Shown: positions 1 through 11,401, counted from the stretch's first letter. The stretch is 64,000 nt of DNA from Osedax fenrisi (GCA_964019155.1 OZ025240.1:84824537-84888536); one strand, 5' to 3'. Translations and numbers: made by a program. The notes: a model not told the origin generated them from the letters alone.

Positions 1-554
1 AAAATAATTATTTATATTTATAAATATTTATATTGATAAATGTTATCAAGTTTAATGTACTAGCTGTAGAAAAATAATATATATATATATATATATATTA
101 CATATAAACATCATTAATACATCAACATTCCTATTCATTTTGGTATTGAAATGTATTGAAATTAAAGATATCATACTATTTTATTTAAACATATTATCTA
201 AATCACTAGATATAGATAGACGTCACTTCTATCTATTGAGACGAATGTCCTACTGTTTAAATATGTAACCTAATGATATGACTTTACAGGAGTATTGTGC
301 GATGTTAGGCTACTGTCATAGATGTGTTCCGTGTGTGTACATCACGTACCTGTCACCAGGGTATCAGTGAAACGTCTCTACTTAAGCGCGTATTTGTTAT
401 AACATCACGACTCTATCCATTCCTAGTTATTATTAACGATTAAAGCTATCTACGATTAGTGCTCGACGCGAAATAAGAATATCAATAAATAGTATTCCTA
501 ATTATAGTCGAACTAACGATGGAAGACAACTAAATAAGTAAATAGTAAACTATA
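1..554. other. AT-rich spacer, no gene seen
   Basis: I see no coding pattern here on either strand. It holds a short TA microsatellite near 78-98 and a less AT-rich patch at about 290-480 without a convincing exon. Confidence 0.5.
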
Positions 555-672
555 AGCCTTAACATGAGAGCGGCTTCGAAGGGACATTAGAGCCATATAT
601 GATTATAAGTGAAAACTTCATCTAAGTTCCTGGATGCGGTGAAAGGACTCCACTAAAATAACATTAACATTA
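555..672 (+). mobile_element. SINE fragment (3' body only)
   Basis: This matches the body and tail of the tRNA-derived SINE family seen complete at 41,588-41,845 and 33,182-33,478. Shared marks are GCCTTAACATGAGAGC, then a GAAGGGACATTAGAGCC-like block, AAAACTTCATCTAAG, and the tail AAGGACTCCACTAAAATAAC. The tRNA-like head is absent, so this is a 5'-truncated copy. Confidence 0.7.
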
Positions 673-1618
673 ACAAGGATCGGTTTTAGGTCCAATTTTA
701 TTTTTATTATATATTTATGATCTTCCTAGTATATTCTCTTCAAAAATTCATATTGATTTATTTGCCGATGATACAAAAATATATTTTTCTTACGCATCTG
801 AGAGTGAAAGATTTCTTTTACAAAATAATTTAAATTTATTTTCACAATGGGCAAATAAATGGCAATTAAATATTTCATTATCAAAATGTGCAGTTATGAC
901 TTTGGGGAAGGTTACTCCATCAAAATATTTTATAAATAATATTCAATTAGAAAACGTTACTTTTTATAAAGATTTAGGAATAATATTTGAAAATAACCTT
1001 TTATTTAATAAACAATATTGATTATATTTGTAAAAAAGCTTATTTTTCTTTGAATTCAATTTTTAGATGCATTACTACAAAATCCCCTAGAGCATTATTA
1101 AATGCATATAAAATTGATTGCAGACCAATTTTAGATAATGCATCCATAATTTGGTCACCTTTTTCAAAGGTTAGTAAATTTCGTAGTCTCATAGACCAAA
1201 TTGAAAGAGTGCAAAGATTATTTACTAGAAGATTAATTACAAGATGCGTAGGATATACAAATTCATCAAATATATTAATATATTAATTATAAATCATATA
1301 TGGAGAGATTGGTATATTTTAAATTAGAATCACTTGAACTTAGAAGATTAAAAATAGATCTAACCACAATTTTAAAAATTTTAAATAATTATACAGATAT
1401 AAATATATCTGATATTCTTAATATTTTGAATAATTGTAGAACTAGAGGTAATTGTAAAAAATTAAATGTAATACATAATTATGATAATACAATTAAAAAT
1501 ATAATTAATAATAGATCAGTTAATATATGGAATTCATTAAATAATGATATAATAAAATCTGTATCTGTTTCATCTTTTAAAAATAAAATAAACAAAATCT
1601 GTTTTGACAAATAACTTT
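673..1618 (+). mobile_element. Decayed CR1/Jockey-like LINE, RT domain and C-terminus
   Basis: Translation of 680-1,015 gives a reverse-transcriptase core: a GSVLGPILFLLYI-like palm strand, then FADDTKIY carrying the catalytic Asp pair, then WANKWQLNISLSKC and GKVTPSKY. A frameshift near 1,010-1,020 moves the reading into the frame at 987-1,286, which carries the IIWSPFSK and IERVQRLFTRR thumb motifs; a stop near 1,285 is followed by 1,300-1,614. FADDT followed by W..KW.L..N..KC is typical of the CR1/Jockey group of non-LTR elements. The 5' part, including any endonuclease, is missing and the frame is broken, so it is a dead copy. The exact clade needs a phylogeny. Confidence 0.8.
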
Positions 1619-1739
1619 TTTTAACAGAAATTTATAATTTTATATTGATTTATGTTTCATTTTGTATCTTAATTATTGCAATATCTCTTCGGGTTTTTTT
1701 TTTAAATGTGTTTTTGTTATAGAAAATTTGGGTTTTTAT

Positions 1740-2262
1740 ATCTATATTTCAAATATACTATAATATAAAATTAATAATTCATTATTATTATTACAGATAA
1801 AGTGGGAAGTATTATTTTATTTTTGTTTGTTCGGTATTATATGTTTGTTTTATATATATTTTTTATATATGTTTCAAATGTATTATATTACTAAAATACA
1901 ATATTAATAATTTTCTATTATTTCAGATTATAGTGATAAGTATTATATTGTTTGTTTCGTAATATTATTGGTATGTTTTATTATTAACTGTTTTTGTATA
2001 GGTATATTGGTTTATTTTATTTGTAACGTGGTCTGTTTGTATATATATATGTTTCAAATTTATTATACAATTAAAATATAAAATTAATAAAGCACTACCT
2101 ACTAATATTACAGATTTTGGTAAGTATTACATTATTTGTTTGTTTCATTCTAGTATTAGTTTAATTGATTTTTAACATGTTCTGTTTATAATATATTTAA
2201 AATTTAACATTTAAATATTAAACTATATAACTAATAATTTATTACTAAAACAGGGTACAAGA
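1740..2262 (+). repeat. Degenerate tandem repeat downstream of the LINE
   Basis: Three to four diverged copies carry a TTTCAAAT...TATTA block, then ATTAATAAT, then TTACAGAT and a run like AAGTATTATATTGTTTGTTTC. The CAG landmarks fall at about 1,795, 1,924, 2,111 and 2,253, so spacing is irregular (about 130-190 bp). It may be the 3' untranslated repeat of the preceding LINE. Confidence 0.45.
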
Positions 2263-3082
2263 TAAAAAGAATTCTATAAAGTTAAAGTAGAAATTGAATA
2301 TTTCGATGCCACCTACAAAATAATGTATTTTATTTCTATTTTGATCATTTTTCATTTACTATATGATTTATTTATACTTTCAATTTATTTTCGTTTATTT
2401 TTACGGTAACTGTAAAACGTTTTCATTTCGTATTATTCTTTGTTTATTTCTATAACGTATATTATCGTTAGAAAATATTAATACTTTATACTTTCGATTA
2501 TATTTTCGGCTATGTATTTACTTAAATAAATTATCAATCAATAACTGTTAATATGTATAACGATAATACACTTTTAAATATTATTTATTAATAACAATTT
2601 TTCCCTAAACAATCTTTTAAATAATATATGATTCGTTGCATTCTAATTTGACAAGGAAGTGCATTCCGTAATATAGGTGCAGTGGCTACAGGAGAGCTCG
2701 GCAGCCTAAGGCTTTAGATACTCCCATCATATTTTCAATTATATATTCAATTATGTATTATAAATTATAATTCAAAATAATATTCATAATATTAATATTA
2801 TTTTTATTGGGTGATTTAAACCATTTGAATTAAATCCGACCAACCCTGGTATGTACACAGTACAATATATATTGATTAATTAGTAGTAGATGTTAATTAG
2901 TTAATATATATATATATAGTTATGAATACTACTCCTCAATATATGTATGATTAACTTTAGTAGCTATAAGCAATTCTAATACATATCCACCTCTACTGCT
3001 AAGAATACTCAACCTTCATTTACTCTACTTATTGGTGGTTCGTTATATTTTTATTATTATTGTTATTGTTATTGTTATTTGG
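2263..3082. other. AT-rich spacer
   Basis: No exon is supported. The stretch is AT-rich, with one mixed-composition patch near 2,635-2,720 that could be another transposon remnant; I could not classify it. Confidence 0.4.
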
Positions 3083-3245
3083 TAGAGTCCCATCCAGGAA
3101 CTTAGATAGATAGATAAATAGTTTATTGTTTAGCAACACGAATACAATTATAATAATAGTAGTGAGTTTAAAATAAAGCGAACCGAACCGACATGAAACA
3201 AGAGATGACCTAACTTAGATGAAGTTTTTACTTATAACCATATAT
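3083..3245 (-). mobile_element. SINE fragment (-) interrupted by an insertion
   Basis: Reverse-complement SINE body: GGTAGAGTCCCATCCAGGAA at the tail side and TTTTTACTTATAACCATATATGG at the inner side correspond to the family consensus. Between them is about 110 bp of unrelated DNA bounded by a repeated AACTTAGAT, which looks like a target-site duplication. It is therefore a SINE with a second small insertion nested inside. Confidence 0.55.
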
Positions 3246-3661
3246 GGCTAAGTACGATTACGATTTATTTAATTAATTCTTTTTGAAACCTAATCACTTA
3301 AAACATTTAAAATAGCAATTTTCTTTAATACCACCTAACAATTTATAATATTAAATTATGTTCAATAAGTAATAACATAATAATATGATTACATCATACT
3401 ATTGCAGTTATTATATAGTAAGCGTTATCATCTAGTAGATGCTGTCTAGATTACAGATTCAATTACATATTCACATCTATATCGTGACAACCCGATGTAA
3501 AAAGATAGGGATTTTTATTTTTTTTTAAATTAATAAATCTAAAAAAAATTCGTAAGAATTATCGAAAGTTCCGCTTTATCGAATGCGTCATAGACACACG
3601 TTCAACGCAGCGAGGATAGATGACTAATAGCAACGAGGTTTAACGAACCGCACGTGAGAAC

Positions 3662-3745
3662 ATTTTTCACGACCAGTAGACATTTACGCTGCAGTTGAAA
3701 CGTGGTGTAGTTGTCCGTCATCAGGCACCCCCAGTAGTCGGCAAA
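3662..3745 (-). CDS. Exon gamma of an unnamed gene (ARM-repeat, Mo25/CAB39-like?)
   Basis: An 84-nt open exon (28 codons, phase 0 at both ends) begins FADYWGCLMTDNY and ends LLVVKN. The acceptor is CACACACAG, in a CA microsatellite; the donor reads GTTCTC, a weak match. F..[YF].. followed by a DNY-T segment resembles the Mo25/CAB39 block containing ENYVTKRQ. That family is a scaffold which with STRAD activates LKB1/STK kinases. The match is short and divergent, so coding status is moderately supported and family identity is tentative. Confidence 0.4.
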
Positions 3746-4481
3746 CTGTGTGTGTGTGTGATCAGCGTGGTGTTAATGTCGGCTCGGCGAATACACTAAA
3801 CGAATACACCAGTGCTCTCGTGATAAGTGATTTCGCGGGAGTTGATCTCGTGCGCACTGATAATATATATCAATGTAAATAATTATTTAAAATAGTAGAA
3901 TTTAAATATATATATATAATATATATATTTTTAATATATATATATAATGTAAATAATTATTTTAAATAGTAGAATTTACATATATATATGAATGTAAATT
4001 ATAATTTTAAATAATAGAATTTACACTGCGTACGTAATCACTGCTTACCAACTAAACTATATTACATGGGAATCGTAAGTACCTCGCAGAGTGACGGATT
4101 ACAGTGAGTTACAGCTCTGTTACAGAGTAATACTTGTTATAAGTATAGTATGATTTTATTATATGAACGCTATAAAAATCTACTTGTAATCAACATATAT
4201 TACATTCTATGTATCACGCAATGTAATTAGGAGTAAGGTATTTTAATAGGAGGCGGTATTAAAATCATTGAAATGAATAAAGTAACCCTATAGAAACACA
4301 ATAAACATGACTATACTAAATTGTGTTCAATATATAAACATATATGATGTTTATATAGGATAACATCGTATTACTACAATTATTATATAGTAAGCTTTAT
4401 CGAACTCCATTACTGGATTACCGATTAAACTACTTAGCGTACGACTCCGCGAAAATCGCAGGTTTCGCACGAAATACGAAC

Positions 4482-4568
4482 CAATTCGGGAGACGATTGA
4501 AAGATATGTTTGAGAGCGCAGATGGCGGAGTAGGACGAGAAGACGCTGCCCACCTCGAGAAGTTTGAT
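4482..4568 (-). CDS. Exon beta of the same unnamed gene
   Basis: An 87-nt open exon of 29 codons, phase 0 to phase 0. Acceptor CGTTCGTAG, donor GTTCGT. The peptide begins IKLLEVGSVFSS and runs through YSAICALKHIF to SSPEL. It can be laid over the Mo25/CAB39 segment FRYVEMSTFDIAS..AFATFKDLL with matching spacing of E, S/T, A and K. About ten residues of the family would be missing at the junction with exon gamma, so either there is a loop deletion or a small exon was missed. Confidence 0.45.
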
Positions 4569-4696
4569 CTACGAACGAGCAACGGCGAATGTTATTATTA
4601 TTACGCGGATATATATTGTGTTGACGACGCGCGTGGAGATTACGGACGGCGGCGAATAATACACATAAAATATATAGAAAGTAACGAAAACAATTA

Positions 4697-4822
4697 AGTG
4701 ATTTTCTAGCGAGTGAACTACAATTGTAGTAGGATACCCCTCCTTTACTTTCCGGCGACTAGCCTGACATATAGTAACTTTAAAGGGGGCTATCCCGATA
4801 CATCGTGCTAGAAAATCACTTT
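4697..4822. mobile_element. Short MITE with 15-bp inverted ends
   Basis: AAGTGATTTTCTAGC at the left is matched by GCTAGAAAATCACTT at the right, enclosing about 96 bp. It has no coding capacity. It lies in the intron between exons beta and alpha of the minus-strand gene. Confidence 0.65.
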
Positions 4823-4867
4823 CTAGCAAACATTTACGGAAATACTGGTAGCTGGATACCCGAGTAT

Positions 4868-5034
4868 GAGGGGCACTGGAACCATTTTGTACGAAGGGGG
4901 GACCAAACGATCAAAATAAATTGTGTGATAAATGGGGGGGGGGGGGGACCAATACATAGGAGGTCCCCTAGATTTTAAAGTGGGGGGGGCAATATATCCC
5001 CCCTTCGTCCCCCCCCCCGCTGCAGCGCCCCTAC
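4868..5034. mobile_element. AGGGGC-type MITE, hAT-like
   Basis: The left end GAGGGGCACTGGAACC is inverted-repeat related to the right end GCTGCAGCGCCCCTA, with G-rich and C-rich inner blocks. The left flank CCGAGTAT reappears, mutated, right after the first right end and intact after the duplicated right end at about 5,108, fitting an 8-bp target-site duplication followed by a tandem duplication. A close relative sits at 12,639-12,793. Confidence 0.65.
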
Positions 5035-5149
5035 CTAGTAGGCCGTACACCGTATACACGATACGCTACACTATAACGAACCGCCCCCCTCTATGCAGCG
5101 CCCCTACCGAGTATGCGCCGTACACACGATGCGCTACACTGTAACGAAC
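5022..5149. repeat. Tandem duplication covering MITE end and splice-donor flank
   Basis: Two copies of about 75 bp share TGCAGCGCCCCTACC, the TACACGAT.CGCTACACT block and TAACGAACCG. The second copy ends exactly at the inferred 5' splice site of exon alpha (minus strand), and the first copy therefore carries a decoy GTTCGT. Confidence 0.6.
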
Positions 5150-5252
5150 CGTCTGCCTGATCGTAGCGTCCGAGTAATAGCGTTCCCCTCTGGCTATGGA
5201 GGCGGCCAGGGCTTCCGTGAACTGTATTCGGTCAGCTTCTGATGAGGCGTCG
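5150..5252 (-). CDS. Exon alpha of the unnamed minus-strand gene
   Basis: A 103-nt open exon, phase 2 in and phase 0 out, has the best acceptor of the three (TTTCTCTCACAG) and donor GTTCGT. The 34 codons include DRIQFTEALAASIARGERYY and end in IRQT. The composition is coding-like, with balanced GC and no stops. It precedes exon beta in phase. It could align with the LRECIRHEPLAKII region of Mo25 but only loosely. Upstream exons should lie between 5.3 and 12.5 kb or may be lost; I did not find them. Confidence 0.5.
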
Positions 5253-5327
5253 CTGTGAGAGAAAAGCTCATCGTTTAAACGTCTAGCGTAATAAACATAT
5301 GCGTGTATACGATATATATGTACAGTA

Positions 5328-5434
5328 GGGGCAACAACAACAGAAAATAGTCGTATTATTTTGAAGCACTTTATGAGAACACATTATATAAATATCATTA
5401 TAATTTAAAAAATTATTAAATTTCTTCTAATAAA

Positions 5435-5466
<32 letters not shown>
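5328..5466 (+). repeat. Dispersed repeat family R1, copy 1
   Basis: The block GGCAACAACAACAGAAAATA, then ATTATTTTGAAGC, then TTCTTCTAATAAATATT ending in (ATT)n recurs at 6,640-6,768, 13,640-13,752 and 16,640-16,775, always in this orientation. The conserved 3' sequence ending in a short-repeat tail fits a SINE or LINE 3' end. Confidence 0.65.
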
Positions 5467-5472
<6 letters not shown>

Positions 5473-5496
5473 AATATATATAATATATATATATAA

Positions 5497-5527
<31 letters not shown>

Positions 5528-5529
5528 GA

Positions 5530-5560
<31 letters not shown>
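5428..5560. repeat. (ATT)n and (AT)n microsatellites
   Basis: An (ATT)n run is followed directly by compound TA/TAAA repeats. Open frames over it are low-complexity artefacts. Confidence 0.85.
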
Positions 5561-5562
<2 letters not shown>

Positions 5563-5742
5563 GATATATACATTTTATGTGATAATGCTATTATGAAAAT
5601 TGTGGATTCTTGACACAAAGAATACGAATATAATATAAGATAATAAAACTAAAATCTAAAAGTATTACATAAATTAATTCTCTCTACATATATATATACA
5701 AAAATAACAAATTATTTAATATACGATATGATGTCAATTAAA

Positions 5743-5890
5743 ATAAATACATATTAATAATGAATACATATTAATAATGAATACATATTAATAATGAATA
5801 CATATTAATAATGAATACATATTAATAATGAATACATATTAATAATGAATACATATTAATAATGAATACATATTAATAATGAATAAATAT
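5743..5890 (+). repeat. 17-bp tandem repeat, about nine copies
   Basis: The unit AATACATATTAATAATG repeats nearly perfectly about nine times. There are no unique spacers, so it is a minisatellite and not a CRISPR array. Confidence 0.9.
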
Positions 5891-6045
5891 TAACGCTGAC
5901 TCGTCATATCATACAGTAGTTGTTTATATAGTCATACATCACCTGTTGTTTCATTAACGGGTTAACTAACCTAATCAGCATCATCGCTATGTTCCGTATT
6001 CTACGAGTAACTGTGTAATTGGAGTTAATGTCATACGCTTATTCA

Positions 6046-6083
<38 letters not shown>

Positions 6084-6139
6084 TGCGTATATAAAGTATA
6101 AATATTTTATTTTTAATTAAAATTTGACCAAGTACACAC

Positions 6140-6271
6140 TAGTAATGTAAATGATGACGAGCTTTTGATGCCGAGTCGAGACTCTAACAAAACGAGTCCG
6201 AGCCGAGTTGAGATTTTAGGTACCTGAGACTGAGATAACAGCTTTAGATTTTAGCATCATTTACATCACTA
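6140..6271. mobile_element. hAT-type MITE with 8-bp target-site duplication
   Basis: Ends TAGTAATGTAAATGATG and CATCATTTACATCACTA are inverted copies, flanked by a perfect direct GTACACAC at 6,132-6,139 and 6,272-6,279. An 8-bp duplication is diagnostic of the hAT superfamily. A second copy is at 52,188-52,358. Confidence 0.85.
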
Positions 6272-6639
6272 GTACACACACATTTTCTAAAATTCTATAA
6301 TACAAATTGTATAATCAATAGAACACTAATTTAATGATTTATTCATAAATACCAGTTTATATTGTTATCAGATAGATTATTTAGTTTTAATGCACATATA
6401 TTTGAGATGTTTCTGTGTCGACGGTCTAGAATCATAGATATCTAATGGCATGCTACGTATCTATGTATATAGTCGATGCTATCCATAGTATTTTATAATA
6501 GGTTGGAGTCGTTTTAAACAAAACATTAGTTCGGTATACGATAGTAATTTAAAAAAACGGTAGGCTTAGGATCTGTTTAAAGTTAGCGATGAATCAGTTT
6601 GGGTTAATTTTGAACACTACTGAATGTTTTTTCACGAAC

Positions 6640-6768
6640 GACTGCAACAGAAAATAGGCTATATTATGTTGAAGCCCTTTAAGAGGAAAGAGCGTATTAA
6701 TATTATGAACTAGGAAACGAAACTGAAAACAACAAAAATCTTCTAATAAATATTATTATTATTATCAT
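6640..6768 (+). repeat. Dispersed repeat family R1, copy 2
   Basis: Shows CAACAGAAAATAGGCTATA, TTGAAGCCCTTTAAGAGGAA and TCTTCTAATAAATATT with an (ATT)n tail, as in the copies at 5.3 kb and 16.6 kb. Confidence 0.65.
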
Positions 6769-7600
6769 TTCTTTAGTTTTTAGAATCAATATCGATATTT
6801 AGATAATATATAACTGAATTACTATCTATAGATATATATGCATTAAAAGTTGAGCTTTTTCAAATTTACTAGATAATATATTTTATTCTAGAACAAAATT
6901 TGGAATATGTAAAAGTTCTGGATGTAATTATGGAGAATTGATAAATTTAAAATGTTTAAATCCTTATGAAAGGTGAAATGGTAGACGGTTTTATTAATTT
7001 TACAATGCACAAATGTTTGTACAATTAATAATATATGTTTCCAAAGGAAACTTTCTATATTACATATATCACTAGTAGTGATTCACTACATTTACTAATG
7101 ATATATCATATATCATATATCTACTCAATATAATTAGGACTCCTAATTTAGGAGTAATCTATATTAATAGGGGGCAGTATTATAAATCGTTGACATAAAT
7201 ATAGTAACCTTATAGTAATAACTGAATTATATTTCAAAATATAAATATTTTTAAATACAAATAAATACCAATGATGTTTTTAAATATCAATAATAGCAAT
7301 AATACCTAACTAAATCAGTATGCGAAATACGTCAATTATTTATTTCATTAGTGAAATTAAACTCATCAAATAGATATTACATATATCAAAATATAATTTC
7401 TATGAACACTTAATATGGAAAATAGAATTTGTATATATATTGTTATAACAATTACATTTTAAATGTTCATGTGTAATTAAAATCGCATAGTATTTAGTTA
7501 TATAATCATATAGTTTATACTGTTTTATAAAATATCAATTAATGTGGCTTATCAAAGTATACATTTTTTCTGATTGATATATATTTCATTTGGAAAATCT

Positions 7601-7659
7601 GTATATATTATATGAGTTTTGCTTTGGTTAACCCAAACCAAAACTCATATAATATATAC
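7601..7659. repeat. Near-perfect palindrome, 27-bp arms
   Basis: GTATATATTATATGAGTTTT is answered by AAAACTCATATAATATATAC around the centre GGTTAACCC-like core, with one mismatch per arm. It lies just left of the foldback element. Confidence 0.85.
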
Positions 7660-7667
7660 ATAGATAG

Positions 7668-9333
7668 AATGATAGACGTTTCGTATATCGGACGTTTCGT
7701 ATAAGAGGTTTCGTATAAAAATATCAGACGTTTCGTATAAGAATTCCAGACGTTTCGTATAAAAGACGTTTCGTATAAAAGACGTTTCGTACAGACGTTT
7801 CGTATAATAATTTCAGACGAATTTATAAGTTTGTTATCTATTAAATAGTTAATAATTAACTTTATAAATAATTGTATTCCTATTATAATATTTGTATATA
7901 TATATTTATTGAAAGTAAAACAATATTATTATAAATTATGACTGTGAAATATTATATTTATATTAATATTTATATCGGACGTTTATTATACGATTTTCAG
8001 ATATTGTGTTTAATATTTATTTAGATTTTTTTAATTACTATATATACTTGGGATATTGCAATATTTTATTTTAATATATATATATATAATTAACTTATTG
8101 GGTATTGTTACTTTATTTATATATTTTAGTTATAATAAAATATATTATTATAGATGGATCTGTAATAAGTTAACAACTCGTTATATGATTTTATTTATAA
8201 AGGTATAGCAAAGGGCTTTTGGTATATCTTTAATATAATTTATACTAATACATTTCATGAGATACAATTATACATCAAATATACAATTATACATTAAATA
8301 TATACATCAAATAAACGAGTATACATCATATACATCATATTCATATACAATATATAAATATACATCTGAAAGTTTGTTCATCAAATAATGGAACATTTTT
8401 GATTCATCATATAACAAATTTATTAACCTATGTGAATATATAAATATATATTTTTTATAAAATAATATTATTCACAAAATTATATAAATTCAAACTAATT
8501 TCTCCAATAAGTATATTATATATATACTATTATAATAGTATAATACCCTTGTTAATACTATATAGTGTATAGAGTATACAGTGTATATATACCTACTATA
8601 TATAGTATATGAATACTATTATTTGTATGTGGTATTAAGTAGAACATCAAATAATGTATTTCCTTTATAGTGCCCGTATATATTCGCAATTCATACGTAT
8701 GCGTATGAAACAATAGAACTCCTATCTTAGTAATTTTATTTGTAAGGACCACATAGTCTAGTTAATTGAAATTTAAAATATATGTGCGTATACGATAATA
8801 ATTGGTGGATAGTTCACAAAATCATATAACGAGTTGTTAAAGTTGTTAACTTATTACAGATCCATCTATAATAATATATTTTATTATAACTAAAATATAT
8901 AAATAAAGTAACGATACCCAATAAGTTAATTATATATATATATATTAAAATAAAATATTGCAATATCCCAAGTATATATAGTAATTAAAAAAATCTAAAT
9001 ATATATTAAACACAATATCTGAAATTCGTATAAGAAACGTCCGATATAAATATTAATATAAATATAATATTTCACAGTCATAATTTATAATAATATTGTT
9101 TTACTTTCAATAAATATATATATACAAATATTATAATATGAAGACAATTATTTATAAAGTCAATTATTAACTATTTAATAGATAACAAACTTATAAATTC
9201 CTTATACGAAACGTCTAAAATTATTATACGAAACGTCTGTACGAAACGTCTGGAATTCTTATACAAAACGTCTGCTATTTTTATACGAAACGTTCGGTAT
9301 ACGAAACGTCTGTCACCCTATAGATAATCTAGC
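7668..9333. mobile_element. Foldback/MULE-like element with about 530-bp inverted repeats
   Basis: The left arm (about 7,668-8,200) and right arm (about 8,815-9,333) are reverse complements over most of their length, through the GATATTGCAATATT and GGATCTGTAATAAGTTAACA blocks. The outer 150 bp of each arm is built of GACGTTTCGTATA sub-repeats (seven or more left, five or more right). About 600 bp of unrelated AT-rich DNA lies between. ATAGATA occurs just outside both ends and may be a target-site duplication. Long arms with sub-repeats are typical of foldback or MULE-type DNA elements. No transposase frame is present, so it is non-autonomous. Confidence 0.8.
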
Positions 9334-10380
9334 ATATAAATATTATTTAAAATAATATTGAATCATTTGATTGTAACGACATATTTTATTATAACATTAT
9401 GTAAACATATCATTAATAGCTTATATCATCAATATACTTTATACTACAATAGACACTTATAACTCTGTACTTTCTAATATATTTTAATAGATCGTCTATT
9501 ATATGCGACTTATTTGAAATAATATTTTTCACCGCGCATTTACGCCATTCTTTTAAAGAATCTTTAGAATAATTCCACTATAATTTCTAGACACAATGTT
9601 TTACCTTTTAATATTATATGCAATATAACATACTATCATAGTAATATAGCATAGTAACTATGCTAGTTTACTACTATCTTACATACGGTATATACTAAAC
9701 TTAATAACTAGTTTTTGTGGATTTATATGAATTATAATTATAAATAATAATTATAATAAATTATTATTATTTTAATAATACTTATTATAACAATTATTAT
9801 AATAGCTTATATTTTATATTTTCATTAAATAACATATAATTTAGAATTATTTTATAATAAACAAACATTTCGATAAAGAATATTATTCACAACTTATTTA
9901 TTTGTGATATAGCTTTAGTTTAAATATATTATATTAGATTATTAATAATTTTGTAAATTATAAATTCAAATTAGTTTCATAACCTATTGATAGGTGTCTA
10001 TGGGTTTGTAATATATTTCATTGGTTGTGTTTATCATTTGATAAAACCCAATTAAAAATAAAGGAAATCATATTAATTTTAATTAAATATATAAAACACT
10101 ATAATAGATTACTTATATTATAGTAGTTAATGTAGGTATAAAGAATATAATAGCATAGTGTATACATATAAATAATTATTTAATTACAATTATATATTTA
10201 TATCTAATATCATTTAAATATTAGTTATAATATTTACTAATTAAATTAGAGCGAACATAAGTGTATCTAATTTAATTAGTAATTATAATTAATTAGATAT
10301 ATATATATATATATATATAATTATATTAGTTTATTATACAATGTATATAAAACATTATTAATAATACTTATATTACTATG
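9334..10380. other. AT-rich spacer
   Basis: No exon is supported. A 53-codon open stretch on the minus strand near 9,420-9,590 has no recognisable domain. Short TA repeats occur near 10,290. Confidence 0.4.
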
Positions 10381-11044
10381 CTTTTGACCATAATCCAATA
10401 ATTTGAGTTCATATTTATAAAATAACGAACCCATTTGGCGCACATTGTGTGTCGCACAATCACTGTGACAGTGTGCGTCGCACACTAAATAAATACGTTA
10501 GTGTCATAGTTAGAGGCGTCATAAAAGGGGGGATGGGGTGACATGTCCCCTCTACTTTTAAAAGGGGGGATATAATATATAATATCCCTACCCAGATTTA
10601 AGATCTATAAATTATTTTATTCTTTATAAATATTACATTTCTGCTATTATAGTCTTTATATTATCATTATATCCAACATTGCTTTTTATTATGCAAACCA
10701 ATACAAGTCAATCATATTAAGCCCTTTACAAGTGCTATTATAGATTTATCTTCTTAGCAAAGTATATGGTAATAATTGATGAGTCTGAGATATCCCCCCC
10801 CACTTTTAATCACCATGTGACGTCCCTAGTCATAGTGACTATGTCTATTGTAATAACTAATAAATATTATTAGTTATTAAGTAATTTACTATCATTGTTA
10901 AAATGATTGTAATATTACAATAATTATTTAATAATTATTAATAAGTCCTATTAGTTTTATCTATCTAACATAGTTATTTAGTGTGCGTCAAATGGGTTCG
11001 TATTTTATAAATATGAACTCAAATTATTGGATTATGGTCAAAAG
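10381..11044. mobile_element. Inverted-repeat element with about 62-bp ends, carrying a nested MITE
   Basis: CTTTTGACCATAATCCAATA begins the left arm and its complement closes the element at 11,044; the arms stay complementary through AACCCATTTG.CGCACA. A separate MITE is nested at 10,511-10,828. No coding capacity. Confidence 0.75.
10511..10828. mobile_element. Nested MITE with perfect 8-bp duplication
   Basis: Ends TAGAGGCGTCA and TGACGTCCCTA are inverted copies, followed inward by G-rich and C-rich blocks like those of the AGGGGC family. The direct GTCATAGT at 10,503-10,510 and 10,829-10,836 is a perfect 8-bp target-site duplication, as in hAT elements. Confidence 0.85.
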
Positions 11045-11401
11045 ATTCGCGATTGATGTGCGATTTGAACGCCAGCAAACGTTTATTCGAATGTGTGATT
11101 TTACAATAGCGTATGATTGGCCATTATAATTATAATGTCTATTTATAGACTATCATACATGCAATGACTTATCATTAACATATATATATATATATGTGTA
11201 TGTTTTATAGGCTCGCTCGGGATGTAATGCAGCTAAACAAATCTGGCAATATCTAAACCCAACCAAACCTAACAAGTGAAAATAACTAAAACTAAAAATA
11301 TTAATGCTTGTACAAACAAACACACTATTATAAATTCAGTAATTCGAAGAAACAATTTTCCAGGCGTCCAAATCGCGCACCAATCGCGAAGCTTTTGACC
11401 A
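11035..11401. mobile_element. MITE with about 40-bp inverted ends
   Basis: TGGTCAAAAGATTCGCGATT and AATCGCGAAGCTTTTGACCA are inverted copies; the arms continue through GCGATTTG.ACGCC. Inside, at about 11,205-11,280, is a module (CTCGCTCGGGATGTAATGCA and an AACCCAACCAAACCTAAC-like block) that is also the unit of the array at 37.5-39.5 kb. Confidence 0.7.

Noticed and set aside
5743..5890. CRISPR-like repeat array
   Set aside because: Direct 17-bp repeats without spacers, in a eukaryotic genome.
9420..9590. Minus-strand 53-codon open stretch with DSLKEWRKCAVKN
   Set aside because: Slightly transposase-like, but no supporting splice sites, neighbours or family match I can defend.
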